From the NCBI RefSeq assembly GCF_954871325.1, contig NC_088775.1:63961561-64025560 (forward strand): 64,000 nt of DNA, given 5' to 3'. Positions 12,501 to 27,500 of the stretch are shown piece after piece. Position 1 is the stretch's first letter; every line of letters starts with the position of its first letter. This DNA comes from Gordionus sp. m RMFG-2023 (Eukaryota > Nematomorpha > Gordioida > Chordodea > Parachordodidae). The notes under the pieces were generated by a model, which worked only from the letters and a program-made list of their open reading frames with translations, did not search any database and had not been told where the DNA came from. Made by a program: the position numbers and the translations under genes.

Positions 12501-15500
12501 AAAATAAAAGGCCACCCGAACCCCACAACTCCATGCAAAGTTCTACGGAAGGCCAAAAGAATTCTCAGATCCCCGACCTTAGGGGCGAGCCGTAGCATCT
12601 CCCAACGAACAGAACCGATAAAGTATGAAGAGCAATCCGCAAGACAGTTTGGACCCCCTTTTGGGGTAGCAGAGCTTAAGGGGGAGGAGAGCTGTATTTT
12701 TAAAGAAACCAGATTTTTTTTGTAAAATTAAAATTATCCTAGGAATATAAATGCGCTATTACCCAGCGGTGCGACACATGCCTTTTTGGGGGGGGGTCCA
12801 TATAGAGTAATAAAGGACCATGAATCCGCCTTAACCCAGCAGTGAGGTGTAGGCCTGGTCATTTTTTGTCTAATTGAATTAACTTAGGACTAAAATCCGC
12901 TCTAACCCAGTGGTGTGGCTTATGCCTTTCTTTTTTGATTGATATTTTGTTTGTCTAAGTAAATAACTGGACTAAACTCCACTTTAACCCAGCGGTGCGG
13001 TCAATGCAGTTCGTATATACATTTAAATTTAATGAGGACATAAATCTGCCCCTGAACCAGCGGTACAGCGAAGACCGTTTTTTTTACATAATTAAGGTAG
13101 GAATTAAATACGTTCTAATTCAGCGGTGCGGTGTATGTCGTTCTTTCTTTTTGTCTATTTAATAAAATTTATTTAGGCCTTGTGGAATAGTTAGAGCCAC
13201 GATCGTTAGCTGTTCAACCATCGGGGAGGGGGGGGGGTAGACGGCGTTCGATGGTCCGGGATTGTCAGAAAGAGGGACTGGGGGACCGAACTTTGAGGGC
13301 ATTTTGGTCATAGTACACACTGGAGTTTATGTGGAAAAATTGCGAATTTATTGAATCTAGAATAGTAGCCGTAATCCAAAAACAAACGAGAATATTATAA
13401 TTCAATTCGAGACGATAAAAAACATTATACAAAATAAAATCATAATTGCTTAATGATCACGATTACATATTTTACACTTCTTATATACTAAATATTTTGT
13501 TGATAAAAAAAAATCCATCGACGTATTTTTAGATTTTCACATATTGGCCATCCTTAAAACTGACTACGACTAGTTTCAAGTGAATAAAATATAAAAATAA
13601 GCTTTGTTTATAATTTACATATCGTGTAAAACAAAATAAAGAATAATACCGTTTTAAGTGAAAAAAAATATACAAATCTATTTTTTTAATTTATAAATCG
13701 TGTAAAACAAAATAAAGATTTATGATGAACAAAGGGGACAAAATGTGAAAATAATGTGGGGAGGCTTAAAAGAAGTAGTATTATAAGTAGACCTATGCGC
13801 CGACGAAACAATCGGCGGCCGGCGCAATTTTCAAAAATCTAATCGACGGTCGGCGGCACGCCGATTTTAGCCGCCGTCAACAAAATCGGGGTAAATCGGC
13901 GCAATTATAAATTTTTATAACACATTTTTTTTAAAAAAAAACAAATATACAGATACACATCTGTATATATTTCGGCATATTTTTTAATTTTTTTAATAGA
14001 AAACTCATAAATCCAAAATGCTTTCGTAATTTTATAATTATCATGTTTAAAAATTATTTTATTTAAATTTTCGGGACATAATGATGATCTCCTTGAATTT
14101 AACGTCAATCCAGCGGTTGAGAAAACTCTTTCATTATGTGTGCTGGTCGCCGGAACGCAAAGAACTTTTTGGCGAGCCTAAAGATTGGGAAGTTCACTCT
14201 TCTTTTCTCACCAAAATTTTAGAACGTCCACATCTTGTAAATGTCGTTTTCCAAGAAAACTGTGGCATTCTTGTTCAGTCACCTAACTTGGAATCATAAT
14301 TTATATTTGTTAAATGTTTATTTGCTAATTTTATCAAATAACTTGAATTTAATAATTCCACTTGATCCACATTAGCTATATTTACTACCTGATTATCATC
14401 ATTCTCTATATGTTTAAAATGTTTTATTATAAATTCTGAAGCTGAGCAATTTTGCTCTATTAAATACTTTGACACAATTGTCAATTTTTGTAATCTTGGA
14501 TATAAAAGAGAAGCTAATACCTAGATAATTTTGAATAAAAAATAAAAGAATATACTTATATATTATTACTTGCAGATTACAAACCGGAAATCGTAAGGCA
14601 ATATTTTTAGCATATTTTCTTTAAGTGAAATTATTTCAGAAATATCAATATCATTTACTATTAAATGTGTTACAATTTCACTTTAAAAAGTAGCGCCAAG
14701 TTTAAAGTAGACCCCTTTTGTACTGAAAGAAATTCGACAGTTTCTTTAGATTTTGAAAGAAATGATAATAGTTCTTCTACCAGATCAGATTCATAGTTTG
14801 ATAATTAGAGAAAGTGCTTCCCAATTCTTTTCAAAACATTATTAATTAAATTCTTATTTAATCCAAATATGCTTTCTAGCATAATTAATATACTATGCCA
14901 ACGTGTTGGGACATTTAATTTTAAGGTTTTCATATGCGTGGAATTATTGTTATTATTATCATTGGAATTGCCAACTATAAAACGGGTATCCGGGTATGGA
15001 TCAGTGCTGTCAAGATCTAACATGTCTGATGTTAAATCTTTTTTCAACAAAGGGTACCTTTTTAATACCATCTACTGTAACCAGATTGTGAAAACCATGA
15101 CCCAAACATAAGTGGGGTTCATATTCACCTAATCAAACACCTTTTCTAACATTAGGCCCAGCATCTGTGACCATTTGTATTTTTTTTTTAAATTAAATTC
15201 CTCTTCTATTTTATCAATCTCAGTTAGAATAGTCTCTGTTGTGTGTTTTTGAGTTATATAAAAGTAAATCATTCCAAAATTATCATTTATTAAATGAAGT
15301 GTATCTTCTGTATTGATCTGTCCACATATCAAATGTAATCGAACAAAATTTTGGCCCTAAGTTAATTTGTTCTTGTACATGTGCTTTCATTGATAGGTAA
15401 ACATCATTTAGAGCAGTACGGATTAGTGTTGTCCTGTCTGGCAAATCAGAATTGATAACTTTATATTTCTAATAAGTATTTTGAAATTTATAACAGAAAA

Positions 15501-18500
15501 TCATTATATCTTTATTATATTAGACAACAAATTAGGGAGAATTTATCAAGAAGAAATAAATTTGTTAAAAATTTATTTTGGGTTGCAAAGCTACACAAAA
15601 CAGAGATGATTGAAACAAATGAATATGCAATTATCCAATATTATTTAAATCATATATGTCTATGTGTAATAATATTGTTAGCATGGCTATAAAATTCAAC
15701 TATTGTAAATCAGTAGCCAATGTTATTTCAATAGAACAAAAGAGACATAAAGGTAGATCTATTATTAAAATAGATAATATATCTATAAATTTGATACCTT
15801 CAAAAATCTTACATTCCTATATTATCAATTGAATGAAAAGGAAATAAGTCATAACATAATAACACATAATTACTTACTAGAAGCCATTTTTTAGAGGTTA
15901 TGGTTTTAGAATTTGCCTGGAATTTTGGTTTGGATATATATTTTTTTAAATCTTGCGATTATCTGCTTTAATATTATGCTCAGAAGTCAAGTGTTTTAAT
16001 AAATTTCCTGTGCTAATGTTTATTGAAAAGTTTTGAATTTTATAGCTAGATTATATTTTACAAAAAATATATTTATTTATATCATCATCGTCTCCAATAG
16101 CCTTTTCTAAGCAACAATTGCAGTAAAATTTGTGAGAATTTATGTGAATTGTTTTATAACCCTTTTTTAAGTGTAAATAACCAAAAAAATTTCAGACTAT
16201 GGATTTTTTATTTTCCAGAGTTAGGATACTTTTTATAGAATTATTAAATGTAGATGCATCCATTTTAAAAATATGCAAAATTATGGTAACTTTTATAATT
16301 TTAAATTTTTGATTGATTGAATTCTATAATAACGTCGATATAATTATGATTTTAAAATAGTGAAAATAAAAATTCAACAAAATCCTGATTGACATTAAAA
16401 AAATTACAACAGGGATGTTGACCAATTATTAGAATAAAAAGATATAAAATATGCGGCGTGATTTTCTAAAACGGCGGCGTTTTTGGCATAACAAAAAAGG
16501 TCGGCGGCCAGCAAACGGCCGGCCAGTACACAGGTCTAATTATAAGAGATTTTTTATTGTAATAAACACAACATTCCTCCTCGCTTAAATACTGACACCG
16601 CCTCATCGCCAGATCAGAGCGGATTCAAAGCTTAAAATTTTTTTAAATAAAACGGCAAGGGTTAGAAGGGATTTTAGTCTTAAGTTATTTCAATTAAACC
16701 AAAAAAAAAATAAACCAGCCTACGCCGCACTGCTGGGTAAGGGTGGATTAACGTCCTCATTAAATTAAAAAGTAAAATATGAACGACCTTCACCGCACTG
16801 TCGGGTCAGAGCGGATTTACGTTTTGATTAATTTTAAAATGTAAAATACGAACGGCCTTCAATGCACCACTGGGTTAGTGCAGAGTTTAGTCCTAAGTTA
16901 TTTTACTTAGACCACAAAACTTCAAACATAAAATGAACGGCATACGCAGCGACACCAGGTTAGAGCGGACTTTTGTCATAAGTCAATTTACATAGACACA
17001 TAAAACAACTTAAATAAAATAAAGCCAGGTTAGAGCAGATTTAAATCCTAAGTTAGTTTAATTTTTTTAAAAAAATGTACGGAATATAAAAAAAGTCTCT
17101 TAGATAACACCACTCTCCCCACTTACATTTTGCTACCCTGGGGTGGGGTCAAGCAATCTGGCGGGTTTCTCCTGCTCTCACTTGGTTCCAGGTTATCTGC
17201 TTGGTAAGGTGGTTTCAGATTTATTTATGGTGAATTGTAATATGATGGGGTTGTGTTGTTGTATGCTTGTATATTTGAGAAATTGATTTGGTAATGTTAT
17301 CGATTCCCACATTTGTAACAGGTGGGATTACTATTAAGTTGAAATTTAGGTGTGGGTGTGGAAAGAATTTTTGTTTGCGGTGGGTGTTGTGTAGTGTTGT
17401 TAAACGGCTCGTTTTGAGCCGATTTTTTAAAACGGCTAACTCAAAAAACATTGTCTAAGCCTCGAGATTTTGTCAATATATGTCAAGACCTTTGTTCCTT
17501 CTATGAGCAAAATCTTCGGACCTGGATGAAATATTGAGTTAGCCGTTTATAAAAATCGGCTCAAAACAAGCCGTTTAACAACACTAGTGTTGTGTATGTG
17601 TATACCGTAAAGATGCATTATTGTGGCTCTGGTAAGTTTTGTTCATAAAATGGTTTTTGTTTAGTGTTTCAGCTATTTCCCACGTTTGAGTTATTTTTAA
17701 ATTTTTGAAGTTATTGGAAGTAATTACTCGGCCACTTTCAGATGATTAAATTATGGCTCCAAATTGTGACGAGGAAGAGATCTAGGGTCGTGGGTTCGAG
17801 CTCCACGGTGGGAGCCAGTGGAATAGTTGGAGCCACGATCGTTGACTATTCAATTATCTGGAAGAGGGTGGGATCGACAGCAGAGATAGGGACTGGGGGA
17901 CCGGACTTTTCGAGCATTTTGGTCATAGTACAAATTGGAGGTGGAAAAATTGAGAATTTATTGAACCTAGAATTTTAGCTTTAATCCAAAACAACCGAGA
18001 ATTATGTACAATTAAATTCGGCAAAAAAAACTATATAAAAATAAATTCATAATAGCTTAATGATTGCGACTACATATCTTACTCTTCATATACTAAAAAT
18101 TTTGTTGACAATAAAAATCCATCGACGTATTTTTATAAAGATTTTATACATATTGGCCATCCTTAAAACTGGCTAGGACCAGTTTCAAGTAAATAAAATA
18201 TAAAAAAAAGCTTTGTTTATAATTTACAAATAGCATAAAACAAAATAAGGAATAATACAGTTTTAAGTGAAAAAAAATGTAGCAATCTTTGTTTTATAAT
18301 TTACAACTCCTGTAAAACAAAATAAAGATTTAAGATGGACAAAGAAGACAAAATGTGACAAACAATGTGGAGGCTTTAAAAGAAGTAGTATTATAAGAGA
18401 TATTTAATAAACACAACAAAAATAAAAGCTAGTAACTCAGGAATGGGATGGAAGAGATACTTCAATGAAAAAAATTTCATTATTAAAAACAACTAACCCT

Positions 18501-21500
18501 TTCAAAAAGCATTTTTTTAAACCTATATTAGGTGTCGCAAGAGTAGAACCTGGCTGCTCCATTGGTTGAGTTGTCAAGGAATTAGTCCCAATAATAATGA
18601 TCCTGTGAGGTTGATTATTTGTTTCTAGCGGTAGTGATGAAATGCCAAATTGAGTAAGTGGCAAGGGTTGACTGGGAAGGGAAGAAGGTATAACATGTTC
18701 ACTGCTCATTCCATCTGATTGAGTTCTCAATGTGGCATCTTGTTTTAAAAAAATAAAATGTAAATTTTTTTAAAAATTTATACTGACCTGCGTCTATATT
18801 AGTAGGGGATAGTAAATATACACAAAAAAAATTATGCTCAATGGTGGTATCCATGCTATGCTATGATAAGGGAATAAACTAATAAAATTTGGCAAGCTGC
18901 TTAAAAAATAATATAATAAATATGACGGCCATTTAAACTTTAAAATGAATATTAATCGAATAATAAAGGAAAACAGATCATGAAAGATATTCTTTCCTCA
19001 TTATTTAAAAAATTGAATCACAATGCCATCAATGAGACATTGCTTTTATAAAGCAAATGCATAATTACAATTAGAGATAAAACATAATATTATGAAAGAT
19101 AAAATACCTTGATTATCGTCCAATAACATAATTTGTCGTTCGATACTATTACTGATAAAATCTGCCATGGATGAGGCTATGTATTCTTCTTCCATTTGAG
19201 TCACATTTTCCCGATTAATATCGTTTTCATCTATAAAAAATTTTGAAATGGATTAATCAATTCAAAATAATATATTAAAACAAATAATCTCAATTAATAA
19301 ATATGCAATGTAATTAGTGATAATCTCTAACTGTTATTTAGTCGTAATTTACTTTCATCGTCTGTAAAAAGGTTATCAACATCTCTTTGCTCAATTACTA
19401 TTCTGAAGTTGTCCCTGGCACCCATTTCCTCGCCAATATTAACATTCGATGTTGATATGGGACCTGATTGGCTGATAAGCTAAATTAATAAAGTTATTAT
19501 TTATTAATAATAAATGTAAAAAAATAAATTTTTGGAGGCATTTTTGAATAAACACTAAAGTATTATTAAACATATACAAATTAGTTAACCATGGAAATAA
19601 CATTAAATTTACCTGCCCAATTGTTGAATTTGAATTGTTATTCAAATTTAACGAAATATTTAGGGGTTGAGAAGTCATATTATTGTTAGCAGATGGCATA
19701 ACGAAAGGGGGAAGTTGGTATGGCTAAAATTAAAAATTAAAATAAATTACATAATTTCATGATTTTTAATAATGGTGAGCTGTTAAATAAACTCGATTTA
19801 AATCTTCATTCATTTAGTAAAAATAGAGAGAGATACAAGATATTTCGTGTAAGAACCATGAAATATTTTACCACTGTAATTTCGACGGGTACAACGGCTT
19901 GGTGTAAAACGGCAGCTCTTAAATACCTGGGATCGGATTCGGCAAAATCAACCACAATATCACTCATAGCGTGCTGGGCATGGCTCAGGTAATGCATTAT
20001 ACGAGATACGAGGCTGAATTCCAATTGAATTCGCTGTCTATCTTTCTACAAAAAGAAATAGAGATAAAGAAAAATCTGTTCCTTTCTTATTTCTTTCTAA
20101 GTTGACCCATTAGAAAAAAGTAAAAGGTTCCCTTAAAAAATCAAAATTTTGTCAAAAAATGTTAAAAGAAATGTTCTCAAAGCTTAAGGAAAAAAATTTT
20201 TTCACTTGATATCCTCTTATTTTAATATGATTCCTTTTAAAGATTCTAACTTAGAAAATATAGTTAAAAAATAATGAAATTACTGAATGTTTAGAGCAAA
20301 GATATTGAATTGATTACATATAGCTAAGAAAATATAAATATCACTTATCAAAATTTATGAAAGTGTTGTTCAAATTAATAACACTATATAATAAAATACC
20401 TTATAAATTTTGATAAAATGTTCTAAATTTATATATAAGGATGAGTTTTTAATGCCTATTATTACTTCATCCTGATCTTAAAAAGGGAAAAGAAATAACA
20501 GAATAATCATTTAAACAAAACAAAATTTTTTAAAAATATAAATGTTTAATTCAGCCATATGGGTCGTTTCATGTCAAATCGAGCAAAAAAACGGGATTTT
20601 TGGATGACATTTCTAAAATGAACAAAACTTGGAATGAAAGTTATGCTGTATAAGTAAAATCAAAGTTATAGAGCACTATATCAAATCGCCCAATAATTAA
20701 ATCCAGTTTTTTAAAAAAATACTTAAGATAGTTACAACTTATATATAATTTTATTACCCTTAAAATTCTATATTGGAACATGTCAAAAAAAACATATTTT
20801 TCTTTTTTCTGATAAAAAAAAATTTATAAAATTATTAGGAAACGATTTTTTTGGGTGTTAATATTGGATGGGAATGTCCATTATAATATAAACATTTATT
20901 GAATATGGACCAAAATGAAAATAATAAACAACACAAGCAAAAACAAACCCCATAAAAATAATTATATAAATATTAAATATATATGTTTATATAAGATAAG
21001 ATGGATTTTTAAAAAATGAAGTTCCTTTCATATTCATTTTATTTATTTATCTTAGTTAAAATGAAATTAACTATTCTAGCACCCAGAATTAAGTATAAGT
21101 ATTAAGAAAATTATAATACCACCCACCCAATTCCAACTAAAATGAGCCATATTTGTTTCACAAACATAATCCACAATATTTAAGTATTTTTCTGGGCTAG
21201 AGTGAATCTACTTAAAATATATTTATTATTCAAACTAAACATCAACATTTTATCTAACATAGATCAATAAAATATAAAGGAAAAATATATAGATAACCAT
21301 GATAGCTATTTTATTAAATATAAATTCTATATTTTTTATTATCATGCATATAATATATAGTAAAAAGTGAAAATACAACTTGATGATAAATCTTGTAAGA
21401 ACTTAGAAAACAGCAAAAGTTGAAATCTTGTAAGAACTTAGAAAACAGCAAAAGTTTTCTTTTTCCAATATAACAACTATAAACTTATCAAAAACATCTT

Positions 21501-24500
21501 CATTTCTTGAAACTTTTTTAGACTCTCCTTTTGCTCCAATGACATTCTAATTCATATCATAATCCACATAAAGCACATCTAAAGAAAATCATCTATCTTT
21601 ATGTTTATTACAAGTATCTTCACCTATTATAAGTTTTGGTTCATGTTCCAATATAACATCTGATTTTTCTCATACTCAAACCACAAATTTAAAAAAATTA
21701 GCATTAACAAGAAGAGATATAACCTCTACTACAATTATATAAAATATGCTCAGAGAATCCAAATTCTTCTTTACCTTCTATGATAATACAATTTCACAAA
21801 ATATTCCAATACCATTTATTTCAAATGATAATAGCATTCCTATTCTATCCCTAACTTTAAAGGAAACTTCATCTTTATCTATATTATATCTTTATCTACA
21901 TTACAAATACCTACATCTGAATTCTAATCGAATATCTAGCTTAAAGAAAAAGATCTCACGTATTAAATCAAATTTATTATTTAAATTCAAATACAATTCC
22001 ACAAAAACTTGCCTTTTGACAAAAACATCCAATCCAACCTGTGAATCTGGGATTAAATACATCGCATCTGTATTATAGAGTAGTTATGAAATATAGAGTA
22101 TCACGAAATTGGCTTTTAGTTGCTATAATTAATCATGGAATTATAGATATTTACTGTTCATTTATATTTGCTAGTTATGAAAATTCATTTTCAAAAGGGT
22201 ACACCAATTATAAACATATATATTCTGTTGTTGAAATTCATGAAAATTCAATTTTTCATATCTAAGCAGTAGAATACCTTAAGGCATCCAGTGATAACAG
22301 CATACAAGATTCAGTTAATAATAAACTTATAACTGGAAAAGAAAAGCAGATTTCAAATGATACTCATATAATAAAACATATATTTGAAATTGTTAAGGTA
22401 TTAGGGCGTCAAAATATGCCATATAGAGGTTCGGATTGTAATGAAACTTTATCAAATTTTGAAGATATAAATTTAAACATGGAAATTTCCTAAAACTGAT
22501 ACGTCACCTATCTAATTATGATCCAATCATGAATGATCATTTAAATAGTCATTAAAAGAAGCAAACAAAGAAAGGAAAAACTTAAACTCTTAGGGAAATT
22601 ATATTCCAAAGGAAAAGGTTCCTTAATTACCTTATCATCAAAGACGAGCGTTGGCAAAGTTATTGATGCAATTCTATACAAGCTTAGAAGGCGAATTAAA
22701 GAACAATTAGGAAATAAAAGATTCAGCATACAGATAGACAGCACTTAGGATATAAGCATATATGATCAAGCTATAATTTGTTTGCGGTATATTTATAAAG
22801 GAGAAATTACAGAAAAACATTTTGCAGTAGTTAAAGTGACTAATTCTTCAGATAAAAGACTTTTTGATTTATAAGTTTTTGTTTCTCTAAATATGCGCTA
22901 AAATTAAAAATAATATAATTGGAAAATCTTTTGATGGTGCAGCTACCATGAGAAGTGAATTTGTTGGCTTGCAAGCTCCAAATTAATCAAAAGTGCCAGA
23001 CAGTATATATATTTGGTGCTATAGCCACATTCTTAACTTATGTGTTTTGACACATATGGTAATCACGATGCGAAAAATCTATTTGGATTACTTGCAACAT
23101 TTTATAATAAATTTTATAAAAGAATGAGAATTTAAAAAGTCTTCAAAAAGAAACAATGGCGGGCACACGAGAAAGAAATTTTTTGGATGTTTAATGAAAA
23201 AGATGCTCTAATATATACTACAATAGGCGCCTTACATTATATATACCAAAAATTTTTTTATGCAAAAACGACTTCAGAAGCCAAGACTTTATTAGAGAGG
23301 TTATGCAAATTTAAAACCCTCCTAAGGTCACGAATTTTTTTGAAAATTTTTGAAATAATTGGGCTTCGATCAATATTTACAAATAAAAAACTTAGACATT
23401 TTACTGATTCTGTAAATTACCTCTCAATACATATGAAAGCTACAAATATGGGATCATCTATCAATAAAAATTTGGATGATTTGATGATACCTGATGACAT
23501 ATGCATGGAAACTGAAATACAGCAGTGTAGAATTCGTCGTAAAAAGAAGATGTGTTTTGAAGAATGTTCAGATGAACGTCCAAATGACTCTCTTCAAATT
23601 TACAAAATTGAAGTGTTTCGCGATATCATTGATCAGATAGTAACTAGTTATACAGAAAGATTTTCGAAAAATCAACATTTAATAACTGTTTCTTCGTTAG
23701 CAAAGTTAGATAGATATAAACTGCGAGAGAAAATAATTTATTTCATTAGAATATATAGCAATCTATTCATTGAAGAGTACAGAAATTTTGTGATTACACG
23801 TCAGAAAGTGAAGGATTTCAATATTCTATTAAAGAAAATTGCAATGGAGATGATATGTGTATATGAGACGTTATGCCAATATAATATGCATACATCTGAT
23901 ATACTAATTTATATATAGTATATGAATATCTACTCACTTTATCTTTTTCACAAATTGTGAACGAACCTAGTAAAATTAAAAATAATTAAAAATAGACTGC
24001 GAACAAATATTGGGCAGGACTTTTTAATGATGTCGGTAGAAAGGAAATTATTAGAAGAAATAAAATTAAGTGAGATTCTTAAACATCTGCCCAAATGTTG
24101 ACTATTAAGAAAATTGTTAAGCTAACTTTGGTGAAAATTTAACCTTAAACACAATTTCAGCAAAAAATTTTTCTTTCCAAATGTTCAAAACCAATTTAAA
24201 AGTAAACGTTTAATAATTTCTTATAGTATTCAAATTATATCGATTAGCAATTGAATATAATACAGTTATTTATTTTAATTCTGTTTTGGGAATTGATTTT
24301 TATATTGGACCAAAATACATGTTAAAAATCGAATCGGAAGTAAATTTTAATACAATTATCAATACTATATATTATTTAATTTTAGAAACATAAAAAGAAA
24401 AATTATTTTCATTTTATCTCACTCTATGCTCCAATTTTTAAGACCAAACCTTTTGTAGCAGATGCGAGATTTAGTCAAATGATATCGATTTTGAGCTGTA

Positions 24501-27500
24501 CACAACGATATATTATTATTGGATCAAGCTCACTATCAGCAGACCATTGCATTAAACAGTTTACATAATTTACTTCTTTTTTTTTTAATATATTTAATTT
24601 TTATATTAATATATTTCGTTTATTATATATAATATACCAGAGCTTTTATTTTATTCTTATAAATACTTTATTTTTTTTGTTAAATAAATATTTTATTAAC
24701 TTATTTTTTTTCTCAGCCTTCCATATAAATAAAAAAAAACATATATAAAACAATTAAGATTTAGTAAATAATATATTACAAGAAATAATAAGAATATGAT
24801 ATAAAATTAATCCTAATATATAAAAAATATGGGAAGATTATTTTAAATCATTTATTTATTACGGATTGGCTTGCTGCGGCCATTAAATGAATGAAATAAT
24901 ATCATTCAAGTCAAAGGACGAGTAATTCTTTTAAATTGATCATACATAAATATAAGAATTATTTTAAATTATAATATAGTGTACTAGATTTCAAATACCA
25001 AATATCGGGCCTCTTTTAGAAATCTCCCAAGGGCTTTTAGCCTCCCAGTCGGCCCCTGAACATCAAGGTAATAAACATTTCTACACCCCTAAAAAATCCC
25101 ATCTCAACAATGTTAATTATTTTATTTTTACCGGAAATAAGAAAACATTTAGTTTTTGATATTTTTCAATAAATGATATATAATTTAAAACTTTATCTTA
25201 AGTATTTTAAAAAAAACAAGATTCAATGAAATCACGCATTGCGCGAATTTCGACTTTAAAGGCGTATATCTTTAGATCTGGTTGAGCTGTATAAATAACT
25301 AACTGCCAAGTTTCATTCTTGAAATGGTCGTCGGAAACATTTGTTGATTTGTAATGGAATGGCTTACATATCAATTTTTTTAAATGTAAAAAAGAAACAA
25401 AAAGAGGATTTAGGCATTTTCATAAATAGACCAGAAGAAACATTATTTATGATTGAAAAAGTTTGCATTTAATGTAATGTTGGATAATGCTAGAAAAGTG
25501 AATATTAAAATTCCGAATATAGATTCGTTAACTAAAAATAATTTAGAAAATTTTCGTTAAATATAAATCATCCATTCCAAATATATTTTTTATTACATTA
25601 GTTACAATTTATAATTGTATCAGAGATTTGCAGATGTATCTCTTTTCATGTCAACCCTGGGTTTTTTAAATTTGGTCATTTGAAATAATTTTGGCATAAA
25701 TGATTTAAAGGGAATTCCAAAATAAGAGAGGATAATGAATATTTAAATGATCCATCATATGATTTTTCAACCAGTTGATAGAATTTATATTTAATTTGGA
25801 ACCCAGTCAGTGAACAAAATTGATGCCTGCAGATCCATGCAATAATTGCCACTCGTAAAATAAAAACTAGAAAGTGGAAAATATATTAGTTTAGGTAAAG
25901 TGTATGGTATTATGTCTGTGTAAACGTGTTCATTATTTTTAGTCCATAGCTCTGTGAATAAATATTTTTGAGACAAAAAAACTTAATATTAAAAAATTGT
26001 ATACCAAATCTGGGATATTATCTGTTCTTCTTAAACTTTGAGATGTGGACATTAGATGAGGCAAAAAAGCGGTCAAGATACTGCTGTATTCATGTATAAT
26101 ATCAGCCATCGCATCGGTTTTAGGACGGCTATAGTAAACCAGAATTACAATAAATACAAATGCTTAAAAAATTACTTTTCAAAGGTCCTAGAAAGTATAT
26201 CAGAATTCGTTTCAGTGATAGTATGATTAATGGTAGAATTTGCAGCATAATCATGATCCTCAGGGTTTTCGTTCAAATTTGTATTTGTTGGATGGGAAGT
26301 AGAGGGTGTCTGGGTTTGAATAATATCCGCGCTACTTGACTCAGAATTATTCAATTTTTCGATATCTTTTTTAGCTTCCTTAAGCATATTTTGGGCGATT
26401 TCTAATCTAGACTTAGAAAAACTAAGAGTGTGAGGTGGTGGATTTAATAATTGATCCGAATTGCTGATTGGTGAACTAATGGAGGAACCAGGATTAAAAT
26501 TCTAAAAAATATTTTTGGTAAAATATAAATCAAATATAAAACTTGTATTATCGGCATCGCTTGATTATTAGAAGGTGGCATATATTGATTTGTTAAATTG
26601 TGGGCGAATTGATGAAGTGCGTTCTATTTTTTTATATTTATAAAATATATATTATATAGAAAATAAATTGTCTTAGTTTCTTACAGGCCTGTTCGGGTGG
26701 ATATCTACTAGAAAATAATTCTAACCCAAGCTTTAACCAATATTTAATTTAAACAACATAAAACAATTTAATGTTTAGACGTTGAAAATAAGTTTTTTTT
26801 ACCACACATAATATTTTTTTAATATTTGATTGTTTTAACTATTTTAAGGACAACAATGTTAGCCATGATACTGATAATAAAGGTTGGTACAGCCCAGACC
26901 GAAACCTGGGACATGAGCTGAGCCGAGAAAATGTTCAAAATAAAAAACGCGAGAATTACTTAAAAACCCATCCGATACCGATCAGATATTTAAATTGATT
27001 TTTTATTTACCATCTATCTTTGTATCAATGTCATAAATATATTAATATTTTCTACTTAAAACCAATAACTTTCAGAATGATTAGTGTATTTTTTTTTCCA
27101 TAGGTTAATTTCTCATTTATATATTGTTTATGAGGGAATGTAGTGTTTTTAAACAGCTATATCTAGTCGATTTTTAAAAAGGGCCAAATCAAAATTTTAA
27201 CCAATATATTATTGCATATCCCTCGAAATTTCGTCAATAGAAGTCCGATATCTGTGGGAAAAATCAATAAGCATGGGTAATTTACTCTTTAGTAAAATTT
27301 TGAGTTAATATTAATAGCTTTTAAAATTGGTTAAATCGAGTCGTTTAGCAAAACTAACTGAATGTAACTCGTTAGAAGTCACAAAATCCTATAACAAAAA
27401 AACAACAAATAATTTTAGTTTCTATTATTAATTTATTATTTATAAAATAAAAAATATTATATGATTATATACACAATTATAAAATAACCAAAAACATTAA

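Larger units (their letters stand above)
13181..16573 (+). mobile_element. LTR copy 1 of the fossil Gypsy element, split by a hAT
   Basis: LTR sequence starts tgtggaatagttagagccac and ends ataaacacaaca, with the hAT at 13788-16538 inserted near its right end. Without the insertion it is about 640 bp and matches the LTR at 17819-18418 along its whole length, with visible divergence, so the copies are not recent. Confidence 0.75.
20561..25364. mobile_element. Long-TIR element, GGGTSRTTYCAYGTCAAATCG family, copy 1
   Basis: The left end gggtcgtttcatgtcaaatc and following 310 bp match in inverse the right end at about 25080-25364 and both ends of the element at 29182-31616; shared inner landmarks are tttttaccggaaataag and acttaagatag. 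The interior holds a hAT transposase relic of another superfamily (about 22040-23960), probably a later insertion, so the original content is unknown. No clean target duplication was found. It fills the BAG6 intron between exons 7 and 8. Confidence 0.65.

Noticed and set aside
12416-12598. Several overlapping frames at 11.9-12.6 kb
   Set aside because: They are shadows within the Gypsy pol fossil, whose coding direction is plus.
17755-17818. tRNA gene
   Set aside because: Only a T-arm and acceptor 3' strand with CCA are seen; no D-arm, anticodon arm or matching 5' acceptor strand could be drawn.
25791-25976. Possible BAG6 exon in the intron between exons 7 and 8
   Set aside because: Exons 7 and 8 already join in phase, and the frame has no similarity to BAG6 or clear splice sites.
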